Shown here piece by piece: positions 1 to 7,467 of a stretch of DNA of 64,000 nt. The first letter of the stretch is position 1, and every line of letters starts with the position of its first letter. The notes beneath the pieces were generated by a model, which did no database searches, had not been told where the DNA came from, and worked only from the letters and a program-made list of their open reading frames with translations. A program made the position numbers and the translations under genes. The stretch lies in the NCBI RefSeq assembly GCF_005222705.1, contig NZ_STGF01000030.1, positions 1-64,000 on the forward strand, given 5' to 3'. The stretch is from Paenibacillus sp. SY21-1 (GTDB lineage: Bacteria > Bacillota > Bacilli > Paenibacillales > Paenibacillaceae).

Positions 1-194
1 CGACTGTTCTTGGTTTGCTTATTCTGGTCATACGGTGCATAGTCCAATTGGGTATCGAGCTCCGCTTTCAAGGTGGCCTCCAGTACATCCTTGAACATGT
101 CTTTCAAGGTCGCTTGAATGTGCTCCACCGATTGAAATTTGTGTTCCTCCACCAGTGCACGAATATCCTGTTTGGTCCAAAATTTGGTTGTCAT
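1..194 (-). CDS. IS256-family (mutator-type) transposase, N-terminal part
   Basis: Reading the minus strand from the ATG at 194 gives a protein beginning MTTKFWTKQDIRALVEEH and continuing through EATLKAELDTQLDYAPYDQ. The segment around LDTQLDYAPYDQNKQTKNSR matches the conserved N-terminal region of IS256/mutator transposases, where a helical DNA-binding region precedes the DDE catalytic core. Only 64 codons are inside the window, so the DDE residues are not visible and I cannot say whether the gene is intact. A GGAGGG ribosome binding site lies just upstream of the ATG. This family catalyses copy-out transposition of its own element. Confidence 0.8.
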   Translation of the reverse strand, partial: MTTKFWTKQDIRALVEEHKFQSVEHIQATLKDMFKDVLEATLKAELDTQLDYAPYDQNKQTKNS

Positions 195-284
195 TATGGT
201 TCCCTCCGCATTCGATTGTCGATAGGTTTAGTATGTCCCATCTTGATCGTTTTCAAAGGTTCCAGCTTTTATTTTACACTCCCC
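1..284 (-). mobile_element. IS256-family insertion sequence, one end (cut by window edge)
   Basis: The segment holds the 5' part of a transposase gene and, just beyond it, a putative terminal repeat. On the minus strand the outer end reads GGGAGTGTAAAATAAAAGCT (complement of 264-283), the kind of terminus seen in IS256-type elements. The exact outer end and the target duplication cannot be fixed because the other end is outside the window. It lies downstream of gerE, outside the large element. Confidence 0.65.
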
Positions 285-477
285 AGCCTAGAAAGCGTAA
301 GCGATTATACGGGGTTGTCTTCGAGCTATATCCGTCATTTTTTTAAACTCTTTTATACGAAATAACGATAAACGCTTATTTGCTTGCCCAAATGCCCCCT
401 AATGTAAAAAATTTACTTGTGACCACCGAGCCTCCCATTCAGGTAATCGCATATGATTAGTGACTATCAAAATGTAA
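195..477. other. Intergenic: IS end and AT-rich spacer downstream of gerE
   Basis: No convincing gene. It holds the promoter-side end of the IS256-type element (to about 284) and about 190 bases of AT-rich spacer before the gerE terminator. Short open frames on the plus strand here are low-complexity antisense of the transposase. Confidence 0.5.
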
Positions 478-510
478 AAAAACAAACAAGACCGCATATC
501 GCTATGCGGC
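478..510 (-). terminator. Rho-independent terminator of gerE
   Basis: A perfect 7-bp stem CCGCATA/TATGCGG (492-509) is followed on the minus strand by a T-rich run (complement of 478-490). It sits 11 bases after the stop codon of the gerE 3' fragment, as expected for the intact gene. Confidence 0.8.
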
Positions 511-520
511 CTCACTTATG

Positions 521-607
521 TCAGATTTGCAATTCTCCAAGCTTAATCAGCTCAACAACTGCCTGCGAACGACCTTTTACGTTCAATTTTTGCATGACAT
601 TAGAGAT
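521..607 (-). pseudogene. gerE: gerE, 3' (C-terminal) fragment separated by element insertion
   Basis: The minus strand encodes ISNVMQKLNVKGRSQAVVEL followed by IKLGELQI and a stop at 521. This is the C-terminal half of the LuxR/FixJ-type helix-turn-helix protein GerE (B. subtilis GerE has ISNAMQKLGVKGRSQAVVEL here). The 5' half is at 21852-21997 in the same orientation. Joining at the shared core TTAGAGAT gives 225 nt, i.e. 74 residues plus stop, the normal GerE length. GerE is the last mother-cell regulator of sporulation, acting with sigma-K on coat and spore-surface genes. In this configuration the fragment has no promoter or start of its own. It should be regarded as a reversible interruption, not decay, since no other damage is visible. 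Confidence 0.93.
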
Positions 608-625
608 GGGGTTTGAAACACACCC
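600..625. other. Left attachment junction (attL-type): core plus element arm
   Basis: The core TTAGAGAT (600-607) joins gerE sequence on the left to element sequence on the right. The element arm GGTTTGAAACACACCC (610-625) is a perfect inverted copy of the arm at the other junction (21828-21843). This is the expected layout for half-sites of a large serine recombinase. Confidence 0.88.
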
Positions 626-636
626 GAAATTATCGC

Positions 637-1095
637 TTAGGTTGATGCTTCCATATTATGAAGCCTACCCTTTATCTCTTCAATCGTGAAACACGGATAT
701 CTGCTGTGAATCATACTGTGACAATTTGAACAGACCATTTTAATGTCCTCATCATTTATTTGAGTTTCCGCTGTTAACTCACCAATCGGCTTTGTATGAT
801 GACCCTCGATAAAATTTTTACCAATGTCACCATAGACTTTTTGAAAACTAAATCCACAAGCTTCACATGCTAATAATGGATCTTTTTTCGCATATTGTTC
901 CTTGCATTTTCTCATAAATGAAGCGTCTCTTTCTTTTTCATAATGTAACTTTAGCTTTTTCTCTCCTTCAAAAGTGCTTAATGAGGAATACTCCAGAGTA
1001 CTCGCCACTTCTTCATTTCTGATTTTCAACAATACCCCATTCTGATCATATATATCTAAATACGATTCAACTGATAAAAAATCGACATTTTCCAT
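637..1095 (-). CDS. HNH endonuclease
   Basis: A 152-residue protein with an HNH nuclease domain in its C-terminal half. Visible are a first zinc knuckle CEACGF (about residue 77), the catalytic EGHHTKPI (about 97-104) and a second knuckle CSNCHSMIH (about 121-129). This is the ββα-metal arrangement of McrA-type nucleases. The N-terminal 70 residues are charged and unassigned. It starts 3 bases after the stop of the upstream gene (1099-1956), so the two are co-transcribed and probably act together. It is the last gene before the left element end. A restriction or anti-phage role is likely from context, but the target is unknown. Confidence 0.85.
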   Translation of the reverse strand: MENVDFLSVESYLDIYDQNGVLLKIRNEEVASTLEYSSLSTFEGEKKLKLHYEKERDASFMRKCKEQYAKKDPLLACEACGFSFQKVYGDIGKNFIEGHHTKPIGELTAETQINDEDIKMVCSNCHSMIHSRYPCFTIEEIKGRLHNMEAST

Positions 1096-1098
1096 CTA

Positions 1099-1956
1099 TT
1101 ATAATTGCCCCTTACATTCTGAACATATTAGTTGCAATTCATTATTAATACTGGTTTTTACCAATATCCAATTTGATGAAATATTCTCTTTTTTTCTATC
1201 GCAGTTCGGGCAGATAAAGAAAAAACGCTCATGTGTCTTTATTATATCATTGTATGTTATTGTTTGATCCTCTTCCAGTAGATTGTTATCACTTAAATAC
1301 ATCTGAATTTTTTTTAAGTGAGCGGAAATCATATTAGGTGTTGCCTTAAAATTGGGTTCTAACATCACGCGAGTAAGGAGTTCAGCGATAACAAAATTAA
1401 ATTCAATTTCTATGTTTTCCTTTACAAACGAGTTTTTTTCCCTCACTGCATTATTCGGTGAACATACATGGAAATTTTTTTTATCAATACCCAGTTGGTA
1501 AAATACGTTGAATATATATTCAGTTCTTATGTTTGATTTAATATATTGTTTAATATGCGTTAATTGTTTGTATGTTAAGGGACGGGATTCAGCATATTTT
1601 TTCTCCTTTGTCCCTATCTTCAAACTCAAGATATTACTTAGAAAGCTTTGACTAAAATTATCTGGATACTGTACAATTAGGAAATTTTTAAATGAGGACA
1701 GATTCGATATAACGGAATCTATTAAATTTGGTGCATAATCATTATCGAATAGAACTTCAATATATTCCTCAACATCTTTTAGAACAAACAAATTAAAAGG
1801 TTTATTGGTAAATTTATGAAATCTAAAAAAATTTTCAAGTTTCTGATAATATCCCTTACTAAAATTAGTCATGGTTTTGTACTGTTCAATCCAAATTTTA
1901 TTATTGGATTCAATCACTTTTGTTAATAACTCTTTGGGAAAAGATGCTTTTTCCAT
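1099..1956 (-). CDS. Unknown protein with integrase-like N-domain and C-terminal zinc ribbon
   Basis: A 285-residue Lys/Asn-rich protein that I do not recognise as a named family. Residues about 20-110 look like the all-helical SAM-like core-binding domain of tyrosine recombinases, with the pattern of a YxxxLxxFFxF helix followed by a xNLIDSVISNLSSFKNFL helix. No catalytic R-H-R-Y domain follows. The C-terminus carries a CPNC...CSEC zinc ribbon (about residues 249-282). It is directly upstream of the HNH nuclease gene with a 3-bp gap, suggesting a DNA-binding partner for that nuclease. Codon use is strongly AT-biased, as in the rest of the element. Confidence 0.6.
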   Translation of the reverse strand: MEKASFPKELLTKVIESNNKIWIEQYKTMTNFSKGYYQKLENFFRFHKFTNKPFNLFVLKDVEEYIEVLFDNDYAPNLIDSVISNLSSFKNFLIVQYPDNFSQSFLSNILSLKIGTKEKKYAESRPLTYKQLTHIKQYIKSNIRTEYIFNVFYQLGIDKKNFHVCSPNNAVREKNSFVKENIEIEFNFVIAELLTRVMLEPNFKATPNMISAHLKKIQMYLSDNNLLEEDQTITYNDIIKTHERFFFICPNCDRKKENISSNWILVKTSINNELQLICSECKGQL

Positions 1957-2176
1957 AAATTACCCTACCCCCTAACTACTTTCACTTCGAAACACAAGTT
2001 ACCTATACAATATTTTATGTTCAAATTTTGAGCTAAACACAATAACACGCCGATATTCAGATGTCTTTACTTGAAGACTGTATTGTACCACATAATGACA
2101 ATCGCTTCACTTACTTCATCCACCCTCAAGAAAATATGCTATCCTGAAATTATGAGATTCATGGGAGGTGAAGTCG

Positions 2177-2437
2177 ATGAAATGGGGAGAAATTACCGAA
2201 CTGTATCCCAGTCGTTTTGTGCTGGTTGAGGCAATCAAGGCAAGCTCCAGCAATCGTATACGTCAATTAGAGGAAATGGCAGTCATTCAGGATTACGATA
2301 ATCCGCAGGAAGCATGGAGCGGTTATAAAAAACTGCTCAAGTTACATCCGACTCGTGAGCTGTATGTATTCCATACAAGTAGAAATGATGTCGAGGTTGT
2401 AGAAGAGTTTTTCTCAGGAGTACGGCAGCAGATATGA
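2177..2437 (+). CDS. Small hypothetical protein (86 aa), partner of retropepsin-like gene
   Basis: The ATG at 2177 is preceded by GGGAGGTG at 6-base spacing; an in-frame GTG at 2168 overlaps that site and is less likely. The protein (MKWGEITELYPSRF...) is mixed alpha/beta with no motif I can name. It ends in the ATGA overlap with the following aspartyl-protease-like frame, so the two form an operon. Such small genes are often found translationally coupled to retroviral-type aspartyl proteases, but the function of this one is unknown. Confidence 0.6.
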   Translation: MKWGEITELYPSRFVLVEAIKASSSNRIRQLEEMAVIQDYDNPQEAWSGYKKLLKLHPTRELYVFHTSRNDVEVVEEFFSGVRQQI

Positions 2438-2656
2438 AGATAAAACTTCAGAACGGCTTACCTATCGTTTCCTTGACTTTAACTCAAAGTTACCAATCCA
2501 TCGTTCTGCACAATGTGCTATTTGACTCGAGCTGTGCGGAAACAGTGTTTGATACCGACGCATTTAATGCAATAGGCATCCACATTTGATTTTATAATAA
2601 GAGCCAAATGCAAAGTGAATTTCGAAACGATGACTATTGAGCTTAAAAATTAAAAT
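2434..2656 (+). pseudogene. Retropepsin-like aspartyl protease, truncated and frameshifted
   Basis: The frame from ATG 2434 gives MKIKLQNGLPIVSLTLTQ followed by VLFDSSCAETVFDTD, which resembles the catalytic D-T/S-G loop of retropepsin-fold proteases; here the usual DTG reads DSS. It stops at 2589 after only 51 residues, whereas the family is normally more than 100. A different frame continues past that point (IDFIIRAK...) to a stop near 2650, consistent with a frameshift plus loss of the C-terminal half. The missing Gly and the truncation argue that it is inactive. Confidence 0.5.
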
Positions 2657-2702
2657 AAGCGATGCCATCCATCAATGGACAGCATTCGCTTGATCTTTTT
2701 TT
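2657..2702 (+). terminator. Rho-independent terminator
   Basis: An imperfect long stem AAGCGATGCCATCCAT / ATGGACAGCATTCGCTT (2657-2691) is followed by a seven-T run on the plus strand. It ends the 2177-2656 operon and separates it from the convergent gene at 2740-3237. Confidence 0.65.
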
Positions 2703-2739
2703 GATTATAAGGTAGGTCATAGTGCCTTTTTGCGTATGC

Positions 2740-3237
2740 TTATTCACTCTTGCCAACATACGTCGCTCGTTCAAACAATTGATCCGTTGTGAACCTCTGG
2801 AGCTTATGATACCAAAGTGTGTAATTAGTTGTGAAAACATTCTCGCTCAGTGCATTTTGCCATGCATCAAACAAAATTTCCTTCAATTTCTGAGGGATTT
2901 CTATTGTTCTTTGTACTTCAATAGAGCGGAGCGGTTGCGTCGTAATATCAATCAACGCAATTTCCAGTCTGCAATCTTTAATTTTAAGCGCTCGATGATC
3001 GCCATACAGTGTGGGGTCAAATATAATTTCTTGCTTCATTCTGCCAATTTTCACAAACAGCATGACATAGTTGTTTTCTCTAATCATTTTGAATGAAATC
3101 TTCCCATTACGAATGTCTGCTTTTTCTTGGGCTTGTACATTTCGGTATGCAAACATTAAGTGAAACAGGTTCTCGGTTTCAGATGCTTCGAGGGACACGC
3201 ATTCTTGACTTGGTCCGTTGAGATAGTAGGTTTTCAT
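2740..3237 (-). CDS. Hypothetical protein (165 aa)
   Basis: The protein starts MKTYYLNGPSQEC and is predicted soluble and mixed alpha/beta; no signal peptide, membrane segment or recognised motif is visible. It lies downstream of the serine recombinase on the same strand but is separated from it by a strong terminator, so it is probably expressed independently. Function unknown. Confidence 0.55.
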   Translation of the reverse strand: MKTYYLNGPSQECVSLEASETENLFHLMFAYRNVQAQEKADIRNGKISFKMIRENNYVMLFVKIGRMKQEIIFDPTLYGDHRALKIKDCRLEIALIDITTQPLRSIEVQRTIEIPQKLKEILFDAWQNALSENVFTTNYTLWYHKLQRFTTDQLFERATYVGKSE

Positions 3238-3280
3238 GAGTTAATCATCCTTTTTCTTTTTTTATTTTATTCCGACAAGC

Positions 3281-3350
3281 AAAAAGCCTGATCTTTGTTG
3301 TCTTGGCAGGAGACTGTTCATCTCCTGAAAGCAACAATAAATCAAGCCTT
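3281..3350 (-). terminator. Terminator of the serine recombinase gene
   Basis: On the minus strand a long imperfect hairpin (arms GGCTTGATTTATTGTTG and CAACAAAGATCAGGC with an inner AGGAGA/TCTCCT stem, 3286-3348) ends in TTTTT. It lies about 35 bases after the recombinase stop codon. Confidence 0.75.
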
Positions 3351-3380
3351 GCTTTCTCAAATATGGCATGCAATATTTTA

Positions 3381-4991
3381 TTAATTGCAATGTTCCTTCT
3401 TGTCAGTTTCCAGCTCCTGCAATGAAAGCCCAAAGGTGGTAACAACCTGAATTGCACCATCACGACTCACTTTAATTTCAGACAACAGCTTTTTCAGAAT
3501 CAACTGCATCTCATCGAATGAATCAAAATCCAGATCCAGCAGCTCATCCAACATATCCATTACCTGCTCATAAAGTTCGGTTAAATCGGATTTCTTACGT
3601 TGTTCCTCTGTCAATTCTGCAAGTCTTTTTTCGCACTGTACAATCTCCTTTTCATAAATCGCTTTCTCCATATTGTATTGTTCCTCATCGTGGAACTGAC
3701 CTTCCATTTTCTCACGGCGCAGTTCAAACAAGCATTTGCGGTTGTCGGCAATTCGTTTCTGCAGTTTTTTCATGTCGCTTTCCAAGTCCGACTGATTAAT
3801 TTGAATAAGTCCTTTGTGTTTCTCCAGCAATTCCTCCGCTGAGGTTATGTTTCTAAGCGTATTAGATAAGGTGTCAATTAAATCATCTCGAAAAGGATAG
3901 TAGGGAAGCCAAAAATCATTGTTGCATCCCGCATCACCTTGTCGTCGTCGTCTGGAACAGATTAGATATCGGTATTCTCTGCCATCACGGTCTGTTTTTT
4001 TACTTTTGGATTTCATGCTGACTACAGATGATCCACAATGCGCACATTTAATAATTCCTGCAAAGATATTGATTTTTTGCCTTATACCTCCTCGCTCACC
4101 GCCACCTCGTTCAATTCGCAACGCTTGTGCTAATTGAAACGTATCCTCGTCAATAATCGCTTGGTGTGTGACAACCTTGTTAGCATACCGCCATTCACTT
4201 TTTGGTCGTTGTACTAATACTTTTTTCCTTTCTGATGTATCATTCACGTTTGTGTAGACCTTCTTGGTTTCATATTTTGAAGAACGGTTTTTCCCAATGT
4301 ACGCCTCATTCTGAAGGATACGTTGTATAGTCGTAATGCCCCATATGCCATCCTTGGGCGAGGGTATCCCCTTATCGTTCAAATACTCGACAATCGCTTT
4401 TTCGCCCATCTTATTCGCGGTATAGAGCTGAAATATGGTACGCACAATTGCGGTTTGCTGATCATCAGGCACAAGCACCTTTAATCCGTTTCTAATTTCC
4501 CTATGATATCCGTAAGGAGCGCGGCTGCCTGTAAAGTTACCTTTTAACGCCGATTCCCGTTTGCCGCGGCGTGAGCTGCGACTAATTTGTTCACTCACCG
4601 ATTGGTTGACGCTGGATATAATTGAAAATAACATTTCATCGTCTCGGTCTGAATCATAATGATCATCTATAGAAATAAGTCTGATATTTAAGGCATTGAC
4701 CATCTTTCGTTTTAAGCTGATGGAATCTCCAATGTCACGAGCGAAACGAGAAAGTGCGGCGAATATGATAACCTGAAACGCACCACTCTGTGCATCTCTA
4801 ACGACCTGCTGAATCGCGTGTCTGTCGGTAATGTTTGCTCCTGACTCTCTGTCTTCGTAAATAATATCCTCGCCTGTCTCCCAGCCCATATCCTCTGCGT
4901 AGTGCTTGCAGGCGGAAATTTGATGTTCTGGGCTATCCTTCTGACTATCCTTCGTCGTACTGACACGAACGTATATCGCTGCTTTTGTCAT
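3381..4991 (-). CDS. Large serine recombinase (site-specific integrase/excisionase)
   Basis: This 536-residue protein has the full layout of large serine integrases. It has an N-terminal resolvase domain (about 4-150) with YVRVST placing the nucleophile at Ser11 and downstream FAALSRFARD. A 'Recombinase' DNA-binding domain follows (about 170-290, APYGYHRE... WGITTIQRILQNEAYIG). Next is a zinc beta-ribbon (CAHCG ... CSRRR ... GCNND, about 315-365), then a coiled-coil C-terminal part (about 380-500) of the type that controls synapsis and directionality. It is the best candidate for cutting the TTAGAGAT core at the two gerE junctions. Homologues such as SpoIVCA (skin) and SprA (SPbeta) rebuild sporulation genes. 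The start has an AAGGGG site 11 bases upstream. A hairpin lies between this gene and the small gene upstream. Confidence 0.93.
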   Translation of the reverse strand: MTKAAIYVRVSTTKDSQKDSPEHQISACKHYAEDMGWETGEDIIYEDRESGANITDRHAIQQVVRDAQSGAFQVIIFAALSRFARDIGDSISLKRKMVNALNIRLISIDDHYDSDRDDEMLFSIISSVNQSVSEQISRSSRRGKRESALKGNFTGSRAPYGYHREIRNGLKVLVPDDQQTAIVRTIFQLYTANKMGEKAIVEYLNDKGIPSPKDGIWGITTIQRILQNEAYIGKNRSSKYETKKVYTNVNDTSERKKVLVQRPKSEWRYANKVVTHQAIIDEDTFQLAQALRIERGGGERGGIRQKINIFAGIIKCAHCGSSVVSMKSKSKKTDRDGREYRYLICSRRRRQGDAGCNNDFWLPYYPFRDDLIDTLSNTLRNITSAEELLEKHKGLIQINQSDLESDMKKLQKRIADNRKCLFELRREKMEGQFHDEEQYNMEKAIYEKEIVQCEKRLAELTEEQRKKSDLTELYEQVMDMLDELLDLDFDSFDEMQLILKKLLSEIKVSRDGAIQVVTTFGLSLQELETDKKEHCN

Positions 4992-5007
4992 CCTGAATCA
5001 TTCCCCT

Positions 5008-5056
5008 TATATAAAAGCAATCCCTCTGGCGAATCAAACTCAAGCCAAAGGGACTG
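5008..5056 (-). terminator. Hairpin between small ORF and recombinase (attenuator/terminator candidate)
   Basis: On the minus strand AGTCCCTTTGGC pairs with GCCAGAGGGATT around a 13-base loop, then TTTTATAT. It lies in the about 95-base gap between the 56-aa ORF and the recombinase start, so read-through could be limited or regulated here. Confidence 0.55.
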
Positions 5057-5087
5057 CTGAATGTTCAAATTTATAAATAGCTAATTT

Positions 5088-5258
5088 CTAAACGGCACGT
5101 CCCAAAGCTGAGATTTTTTTTATACGGTAATTGTTTGCTTGAAAATCATCTATATTTTTATGAACAACCTGTCTGGCAAGTTCATCAATCATTTCATTGA
5201 GATTCCCTTGTCCAGCTTGAATATGAATACGATATGCTTTATTTAAATCCCTTGACAT
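5088..5258 (-). CDS. Small protein (56 aa) upstream of serine recombinase; candidate directionality factor
   Basis: The ATG at 5258 has a strong GAGAGGAG site 8 bases upstream, giving a protein starting MSRDLNKAYRIHIQAGQGNL and rich in basic residues near its end. It is directly upstream of the serine recombinase on the same strand. Recombination directionality factors of serine integrases are small and often encoded beside the integrase; SprB of SPbeta is of similar size. I see no sequence motif proving this role, so it rests on size and position only. A CATAAAATA -10-like box lies about 25 bases before the start, but no matching -35 is seen. Confidence 0.5.
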   Translation of the reverse strand: MSRDLNKAYRIHIQAGQGNLNEMIDELARQVVHKNIDDFQANNYRIKKISALGRAV

Positions 5259-5460
5259 CGGGCATTCTCCTCTCGTCATGTATCTCATTTATTTTATGTG
5301 GCATCAATCTTGTACAATAACCGATTAAATCGGAACTGCTTTGCTCTGCTCTGATTGAATGTGTTGCTATAGTATAGCTGAGTTATTCAAATCTTCTAAA
5401 TATGCTGCATCTATATTAACTGTGTCTTCACAGGCTGTATTCAGGATTAAACGGCGATAA

Positions 5461-6240
5461 CTATATTAGGTGGATTAGCTTGTCTTTTAACTCATTGGTA
5501 TTTTCCAGTCGAATATTGGCTAACTCTATGTACTTCGGTTCTTTTTCAAAGGTAATAAAGTTTCTTCCAGTCATTTGAGCAGCAACACACTCGCTTCCGC
5601 TTCCACAAAACGGCACGAGAACCGTTTGCTCTGGATAAGAGTGGAGGCTAATCAACTTGATCGAAATCTCCAGTGGCTTCTGACAAGGAAATTTACCATG
5701 CTTCTTTTCGTTTCTGGGAGTTAATGTCGTTTCGAACACACTTTGAATGTTCTTATTATTGTTAATCCTTTTAGCGTAGTCCAAATTATAGGTTCGTCGT
5801 TTTCCTTTGCTCGCCCAAATAATGGATTCGGATGCGAAATGCGGTGCATTACCTGTAAAGTTAGGCGGTGGATTTTTCTTTTTCCACTCGTATTTGATTC
5901 GGGTTAAAAAGCCTGCTTGCTCAATAAGATAGCCCACAGTGAACAAGTTATGATGCGTTCCATATGCAAGGATTGAACCATCAGGTTTTAAAACGCGATG
6001 GCATTCGTCAATCCATGCTTTATTGAATGAGTGAAAGTCATCTATCTTGTCCCAATCTTCCTTAAATTGATTGAAACCGTAGATTTCTTTCATGTTAAGC
6101 TTTGTTCCGTTATTTCCAAGATTGTAGGGTGGGTCAGCAATAACAAGGTCAATGCTGTTATCAGGCATCAGCTTCATGCCTTCTATGCAGTCACGTTGAT
6201 AGATTCGATTAAGTTGAAGTCCGTTTAGTAGATTTGGCAT
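5461..6240 (-). CDS. DNA methyltransferase, beta class (N4-cytosine/N6-adenine)
   Basis: A 259-residue SAM-dependent amino-methyltransferase. The catalytic motif DPPYNLG (about residues 36-42) precedes the SAM-binding FCGSG (about 210-214), the motif order of the beta group. The target-recognition region lies between them. No cognate restriction endonuclease is adjacent, so it may be a solitary methylase protecting the element or part of a larger operon. It overlaps the upstream gene by one base (TAATG), implying translational coupling. Sequence specificity cannot be read from the protein. Confidence 0.9.
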   Translation of the reverse strand: MPNLLNGLQLNRIYQRDCIEGMKLMPDNSIDLVIADPPYNLGNNGTKLNMKEIYGFNQFKEDWDKIDDFHSFNKAWIDECHRVLKPDGSILAYGTHHNLFTVGYLIEQAGFLTRIKYEWKKKNPPPNFTGNAPHFASESIIWASKGKRRTYNLDYAKRINNNKNIQSVFETTLTPRNEKKHGKFPCQKPLEISIKLISLHSYPEQTVLVPFCGSGSECVAAQMTGRNFITFEKEPKYIELANIRLENTNELKDKLIHLI

Positions 6241-6728
6241 TATGATAGTTCCTCCTGATAAGACGTTTGAAGTTTCTTATGCGTTCTTTTTCCAAGTCTC
6301 AATTCAAGGTCATAATTAAGCAAAAAACCTACAAGCAGTAGTTCTTCTCTGGTTTGGCAAAACTCTCTTGCGATTACAAATGGATAAATGATATGAGGTT
6401 CATCGATTAAATACGAAACCTCAGTTGGCACTTCAACGGTGTCATGGAAATTACTTTTATCCATCTCAATATTCCATTGAGCGCCTGGAATTCTCTCTAT
6501 CAGCGCCATTCCCAAGTACAATCCGAGGAAATAACTTATAAATGGCAAATGCTCTCTTGGAGAAGTGGGGAGCCATTCTCTTAGTTTAGATTCAATTTCA
6601 TACGCCTTCTGAGGGCTAAGTGAAAATTCAAGCCCAAGCTCCCTTTCGAAAAAGCCCTTAACTAAATTTCTAATCATTAATTGTACAGTTGGATCGGTAA
6701 GATTCGTTTTTTTATCATTTTTATTCAT
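6240..6728 (-). CDS. Hypothetical protein (162 aa) coupled to the DNA methyltransferase
   Basis: A soluble, mostly helical protein (MNKNDKKTNLTDPTVQLMI...) with no motif I recognise. Its stop overlaps the start of the methyltransferase gene by one base, and a DUF5348-like gene precedes it by 20 bases, so all three are one operon. A role related to the methyltransferase or to element maintenance is possible but not shown. Confidence 0.6.
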   Translation of the reverse strand: MNKNDKKTNLTDPTVQLMIRNLVKGFFERELGLEFSLSPQKAYEIESKLREWLPTSPREHLPFISYFLGLYLGMALIERIPGAQWNIEMDKSNFHDTVEVPTEVSYLIDEPHIIYPFVIAREFCQTREELLLVGFLLNYDLELRLGKRTHKKLQTSYQEELS

Positions 6729-6748
6729 CGTGTTATGATCTCCTTTGA

Positions 6749-6976
6749 TTAATATAGAGTAATTTTGTATTGTTCCTTGGGATGCAGCCTGAAACGTACA
6801 TTTTCACAAATTGCATACCAGTCACTATCCATTTCAAGGCGGCAGGGTAGTTGAAGCTTTCCTATTTGGATATGGAACACATCTCCGCAATGCATTGCGT
6901 ATGCTTGGCTTTCATTGTCTAACATCAGCCATTGGTCTTTTAGACTTTCAAACTTCAAAGTAAAGGTTAATTCCAT
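6749..6976 (-). CDS. DUF5348-like small protein
   Basis: A 75-residue protein with the pattern YAMHCGDVFHIQIG ... PCRLEMDSDWYAI ... RFRLHPKEQYKI, which matches my memory of the DUF5348 family found in integrative elements and plasmids. It is probably a small beta-barrel. A GGAGGAC ribosome site precedes the ATG. It is the first clear gene of the methyltransferase operon. Function unknown. Confidence 0.65.
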   Translation of the reverse strand: MELTFTLKFESLKDQWLMLDNESQAYAMHCGDVFHIQIGKLQLPCRLEMDSDWYAICENVRFRLHPKEQYKITLY

Positions 6977-7000
6977 CTATTGTCCTCCAATTTTCTATTT

Positions 7001-7153
7001 TTAGACTTCTAGCGTCAGCATCCTATCTGACATTTCCCGCATCAATATCTGATCGAGTACTACTAACGTCCCCTTATAAGACTCATATAGGCTAGTAGCT
7101 ACGCCTTCTCTATTAAATATAGAGATTTCTGTATTCTGTTGTGATTGACTATT
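7001..7153 (-). CDS. Possible small ORF without a standard start
   Basis: A minus-strand open frame of about 50 codons (..NTEISIFNREGVATSLYESY..) ends in TAA 27 bases before the DUF5348-like gene. A GGAGGTGATG sequence lies at its upstream edge, but no ATG/GTG/TTG follows at normal spacing; the first in-frame candidate is far inside. It may be a decayed gene or contain a sequence error. Reported only because its amino-acid composition looks gene-like. Confidence 0.25.
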   Translation of the reverse strand, partial: NSQSQQNTEISIFNREGVATSLYESYKGTLVVLDQILMREMSDRMLTLEV

Positions 7154-7467
7154 TCATCACCTCCCTTCGGGTAAACAAAAAACACCCATAGTATTCCGTT
7201 GTAGAGCTGGTTTACCGTTTTTCTTGTATTCTATTGTTTGCTACTAGAGGGCAGACTTCTCCCGTCTAATAGCATCCAATAGATACACAAGTAAAGCAAA
7301 AACGATAGATCACCAAGTGTTTGAAACCACTTATTGGTGATACCAGCTCCGCGCACCTTTCGGTACCGGAAACTATGGGTGTATCTTATTAAATATTTAA
7401 TTTTAGTTAGTTTGCTCAATTGAGCTTACTAAGAATTCTAGCATGGGGCTATTTTAGTTGTCAACCA
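7154..7467. other. Intergenic region, AT-rich, no gene seen
   Basis: About 310 bases between the methyltransferase operon and the next hypothetical gene. Short open frames on the minus strand have no ribosome site. It probably holds the promoter for the minus-strand operon, but no clear -35/-10 pair stands out. Confidence 0.4.

Noticed and set aside
521..607. gerE 3' fragment as an ordinary decayed pseudogene
   Set aside because: The other half is present, the frame is exact across the core, and promoter, ribosome site, stop and terminator are all intact.
3245..3463. 72-residue minus-strand frame overlapping the 3' end of the serine recombinase
   Set aside because: It runs through the recombinase terminator hairpin and the end of its coding sequence in another frame; no ribosome site.
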